Origin: Bacteroidia bacterium
GTDB taxonomy: Bacteria; Bacteroidota; Bacteroidia; NS11-12g; UBA9320
DNA: 8,154 bases
Assembly (NCBI GenBank): GCA_022425465.1
Contig: JAKMFK010000010.1
Location: 1 to 8,154, forward strand
Direction of reading: 5' to 3'
Every line of letters starts with the position of its first letter. The stretch's first letter is position 1. Below are positions 6,177 through 8,154 of the stretch, piece by piece. The notes below the pieces were generated by a model. That model worked only from the letters and a program-made list of their open reading frames with translations, was not told the DNA's origin and ran no database searches. Both the position numbers and the translations under genes were made by a program.

Positions 6177-7676
6177 TTAAAATGGATCACCCTCTCCTGG
6201 ATCAAATGGAGACATGTCATTCATCTTACTGGTATATGTAACACTGCTATCGGTAAATGTATCTGATCCATAATTGCTATATCCCCAGTCTGTAAACTTA
6301 CCATAATGCTTAACAAACTTCAGATTCACTGTTCCAGGCGAACCATTTCGATGTTTTCGAATGATTAACTCTGTTAAACCTTCATTATCATTGCCCTCTT
6401 CATCTTGGGTGATACCATAATATTCTGGACGATAAATGAATGTCACCAAATCAGCATCTTGCTCAATAGAACCAGATTCCCTCAAGTCGGATAGCATCGG
6501 ACGTTTGTCTTGTCTTTGTTCAACTGCCCTACTTAATTGAGCAAGAGCAATAACAGGAATATCCAATTCTTTGGCTAATGATTTCAATGATCTTGATATG
6601 TACGATATTTCTTGTTCTCGATTACCTGCCAACTTTTTATTCCCCTCATCAGCTCTCATCAATTGAAGGTAATCAATGATTATCATATCAATGTTTCGTT
6701 GACGCTTAAGCCTACGAGCTTTTGCTTTGAGGTCTAAAACGGTTAGTGCAGGTGTATCATCGATAAAAATACCAGCATCTTCTATTGTACTAATTTTAGT
6801 ATGCAATTGTTGCCACTCATGTTCTGCTAGTTTACCACTTCTGATCTTTTCAGAAGATAATTCTGCCTCAGATGAAATCAATCGCTTTACCAATTGTAAA
6901 CTACTCATCTCCAGAGAAAAAAGAGCAATATTTTTATTAGCAATCACCGCAGCATTTCTAGCTACTGACAGGATCAAAGCCGTCTTACCCATACCTGGTC
7001 TTGCAGCCAAAATGATTAGATCACTATTTTGCCAACCAGATGTCATACGGTCTAATTCCGTAAAACCAGTAGCAATGCCCGAAAGACCGTCTTTATCCGA
7101 TTTTGACTCCTCAATATCTTTGATAGCCTTTGCAATCAAATCACTAACCGAATCATAATTCTTAGTCATGCTGTCATTCTTGATCTCAAACAATTGCTTT
7201 TCAGATTCATCTAAAAGTTCAAAAGCATCTGAAGTTTCTTCAAAAGCCTTCTCTCCTATTTCTCCTGCAACAGTGATTAATTGACGTTGGATACTTTTTT
7301 GAATAACGATATGAGCATGATATTCAATGTTGGCAGCACTACTCACCCTATTGGTTAAAGAGGTAATATAAAATGCCCCACCAGCAGCCTCTAAATTTGC
7401 ATTCTTTCGTAATTGTTCTGTTACCGTTAGAATATCAACAGGATTACCAGCCATAAATAATTGAAGAATTGCCTCGTAAATCATCTGATGGCTCTCCACA
7501 TAAAAAGCCTCTTTCTTAAGATAACTTGCCACTTTCTCGGCAGCATATTTTTCCAACATAAGAGCTCCTAAAACAGCCTCCTCTAAATCACGAGCCTGAG
7601 GTTGCAATTTGGACATTTGATTCAAATTACTAATTGACATTTTACTTTTTGGGGTATTGACTCGCTTTTTTTCCAT
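6177..7676 (-). CDS. dnaB: Replicative DNA helicase DnaB
   Basis: This is the hexameric 5'-to-3' helicase that unwinds DNA at the replication fork and recruits primase. It is 499 residues, somewhat longer than the 471 of Escherichia coli, with an N-terminal lead of about 27 residues and a C-terminal extension of about 35. The N-terminal DnaB domain covers about 28-130 (PQARDLEEAVLGALML at 26-41), a linker helix follows, and the RecA-like domain holds Walker A ARPGMGKT (225-232), Walker B IIIDYLQL (332-339), the ALAQLSRAVEQR block (377-388) and the KHRNG arginine-finger region (441-445). There is no intein. The tail is low in complexity and ends PGEGDPF, resembling an SSB acidic tip. The ATG at 7676 is followed by a lysine-rich start; M13 is an alternative but leaves less room. 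The gene is convergent with the cupredoxin gene and divergent from the probable clpC. Confidence 0.97.
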   Translation of the reverse strand: MEKKRVNTPKSKMSISNLNQMSKLQPQARDLEEAVLGALMLEKYAAEKVASYLKKEAFYVESHQMIYEAILQLFMAGNPVDILTVTEQLRKNANLEAAGGAFYITSLTNRVSSAANIEYHAHIVIQKSIQRQLITVAGEIGEKAFEETSDAFELLDESEKQLFEIKNDSMTKNYDSVSDLIAKAIKDIEESKSDKDGLSGIATGFTELDRMTSGWQNSDLIILAARPGMGKTALILSVARNAAVIANKNIALFSLEMSSLQLVKRLISSEAELSSEKIRSGKLAEHEWQQLHTKISTIEDAGIFIDDTPALTVLDLKAKARRLKRQRNIDMIIIDYLQLMRADEGNKKLAGNREQEISYISRSLKSLAKELDIPVIALAQLSRAVEQRQDKRPMLSDLRESGSIEQDADLVTFIYRPEYYGITQDEEGNDNEGLTELIIRKHRNGSPGTVNLKFVKHYGKFTDWGYSNYGSDTFTDSSVTYTSKMNDMSPFDPGEGDPF

Positions 7677-7732
7677 GTGTGATACTATAATATCTAACTT
7701 GTAAATTTAAAATTAATTACGCTTAAGACTCT

Positions 7733-7740
7733 CAAAATTA
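7733..7740 (-). promoter_or_regulatory. Weak candidate -7 box (TAATTTTG) for dnaB
   Basis: On the minus strand this reads TAATTTTG, a match to TAnnTTTG, about 56 bases upstream of the dnaB ATG. No TTG occurs at a suitable distance upstream. A second match, TATTTTTG, lies at 7835-7842 on the same strand. In DNA this AT-rich such matches arise by chance, so the assignment is tentative. Confidence 0.25.
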
Positions 7741-7784
7741 TCACGCACAATAACAATTCCTAGTGACCAATTCATCTATTTTAA

Positions 7785-7978
7785 TTATTAACAACCCATA
7801 ATAAAATGTTTGTGGAACGTTAACAACTCAAACTCAAAAATATAATTAGCTAATAATCAGGGCTATTTTATCAACACCCTTTTTTTGGTGCATAAATGTT
7901 TCACGAAATTTCTAATAAATATAGCTGAATTTACTCTACTCAAATAACTGATAATCAGTACATTTATAGTTATCAACC
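7785..7978 (+). other. Cluster of DnaA-box-like 9-mers
   Basis: Three same-orientation 9-mers resemble the consensus DnaA box TTATCCACA: TTATTAACA (7785-7793, two mismatches), TTATCAACA (7868-7876, one mismatch) and TTATCAACC (7970-7978, two mismatches). A TGTGGA core (7811-7816), the inverse of TCCACA, lies between the first two. The shared form TTATYAAC suggests a common binder, but at this base composition one or two two-mismatch sites are expected by chance. The call as protein-binding sites is low confidence. Confidence 0.25.
7947..7959. repeat. 13-bp palindrome ACTGAT-A-ATCAGT
   Basis: Six-base perfect arms flank a single central A. Part of it recurs as a 9-of-10 direct repeat: TAATAATCAG at 7851-7860 and TGATAATCAG at 7949-7958. 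It could be a regulator half-site pair in the divergent region; it is too short and GC-poor to act as a terminator. Function unknown. Confidence 0.45.
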
Positions 7979-7995
7979 GTTCATATCAAAATAAC

Positions 7996-8013
7996 TCTAT
8001 TTGTACAAATAGA
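7996..8013. promoter_or_regulatory. Perfect 18-bp palindrome, candidate operator
   Basis: TCTATTTGT followed by ACAAATAGA is a gapless perfect inverted repeat with a TTTGTACAAA core, centred between 8004 and 8005. It is about 75 bases upstream of the clpC -7 box and about 98 bases before its ATG. The symmetry and position suit a homodimeric repressor or activator. It does not resemble the Firmicutes CtsR operator that controls clpC there, nor the Fur or Rex boxes I know. It is AT-rich with no loop, so a transcription terminator is unlikely. Confidence 0.5.
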
Positions 8014-8088
8014 ATAAACTTTCAACGACAATTTTGTAAAAATTAAGTAAAGGACATGAATTGATGGCATGACACACTTTTTTGGTCT

Positions 8089-8096
8089 TATATTTG
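8089..8096 (+). promoter_or_regulatory. Candidate Bacteroidota -7 box (TATATTTG) of clpC
   Basis: TATATTTG matches TAnnTTTG exactly and sits 15 bases before the ATG at 8112, predicting a leader of roughly 10-12 bases. The only TTG upstream is at 8061-8063, with a 25-base gap that is slightly longer than the usual 17-23, so the -33 element is weak or absent. Confidence 0.55.
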
Positions 8097-8111
8097 TTAT
8101 GTATATACAAG

Positions 8112-8154
8112 ATGGAGGCACAATTTTCACCAGGAGTAAAAGAAGTAATACAGT
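8112..8154 (+). CDS. clpC: Probable ClpC-type Clp ATPase, first 14 codons only
   Basis: The window ends inside this gene. The 14 visible residues, MEAQFSPGVKEVIQ, strongly resemble the start of ClpC, the AAA+ unfoldase that feeds substrates to the ClpP protease; family N-termini read like MxxxFSPRVKDVI and lead into the Clp N-terminal repeat domain. Here Gly replaces the common Arg after FSP. Supporting context is a promoter box just upstream and no competing frame with family similarity; the ATG at 8099 is in another frame and gives an unrelated peptide. The ATPase domains lie outside the window, so the call rests on a short match only. Confidence 0.65.
   Translation, partial: MEAQFSPGVKEVIQ

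Larger units (their letters stand above)
7677..8111. other. Divergent dnaB-clpC intergenic region without a protein-coding gene
   Basis: This 435-base stretch is the only long non-coding segment here and is more AT-rich than the flanking genes. All frames are broken by stops; the longest small ORF I found is about 20 codons. It must contain the promoter(s) of dnaB (leftward) and of the probable clpC (rightward). It also holds two palindromes (7947-7959 and 7996-8013), DnaA-box-like 9-mers (7785-7793, 7868-7876, 7970-7978) and a T-run preceded by a weak 4-bp stem (CACC/GGTG at about 7875-7890). I see no tRNA, riboswitch or strong terminator in it. Whether it is just a regulatory region or part of a replication origin is open. 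Confidence 0.8.

Noticed and set aside
6727..7158. 143-codon open frame on the plus strand within dnaB
   Set aside because: It is antisense to the conserved helicase core of dnaB; the translation is Ser/Ile/Leu-rich with no recognisable motif, as expected from a shadow frame.
7713..7775. 20-codon minus-strand ORF (starting MNWSLGIVIV) upstream of dnaB
   Set aside because: It has plausible composition and could be imagined as a leader peptide, but it is very short, has no start context and would overlap the only nearby candidate dnaB promoter box.
7875..7890. CACC-T-run-GGTG structure as a terminator
   Set aside because: The stem is only 4 bp and the T-run sits in the loop rather than after the stem; it does not fit an intrinsic terminator on either strand.
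7677..8111. Search for a CtsR, Fur or Rex operator, tRNA or riboswitch in the intergenic region
   Set aside because: No heptad repeat of the CtsR type, no recognisable Fur or Rex box, no cloverleaf and no conserved riboswitch core could be found by eye.

Overview
This AT-rich window looks like ordinary chromosome from a member of the Bacteroidota, probably a Flavobacteriia- or Saprospiria-like lineage; I cannot go deeper from sequence alone. The reasons are: PruA of the Bacteroidota/ALDH4-like type, an endonuclease III ending in the CPARGH-type tail, three copies of the Bacteroidota -7 promoter box TAnnTTTG placed just before start codons, and no Shine-Dalgarno sequences.

Layout: bases 1-6174 are a tightly packed run of seven plus-strand genes. 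They are the 3' part of rnr (RNase R), a short-chain polyprenyl diphosphate synthase, a lipoate-protein ligase (lplA), endonuclease III (nth), an RluA-type RNA pseudouridine synthase, pruA (glutamate-semialdehyde dehydrogenase) and a small azurin-like copper lipoprotein. Three junctions overlap (TTGA, 8 bases, ATGA). Promoter boxes at 844-851 and 3329-3336 split the run into probable transcription units: synthase-lplA-nth and rluA-like-pruA-cupredoxin. The replicative helicase gene dnaB lies on the minus strand (6177-7676), meeting the cupredoxin gene tail to tail with only 2 bases between stop codons. After dnaB comes the only long non-coding stretch (7677-8111), a divergent intergenic region leading into the first 14 codons of what is probably clpC, cut off by the window end.

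The genes are housekeeping functions (RNA decay and modification, isoprenoid and lipoate metabolism, base-excision repair, proline catabolism, electron transfer, replication, proteolysis) and do not form one pathway. I found no mobile element, CRISPR array, RNA gene or defence-like cassette, and no convincing exotic new system. The less ordinary signals are in the dnaB-clpC intergenic region (a perfect 18-bp palindrome, several DnaA-box-like 9-mers, a parS-like half-site), near-leaderless promoter positions, an endonuclease III with an incomplete Fe-S cysteine set, and an SSB-like acidic Pro-Phe C-terminus on DnaB.
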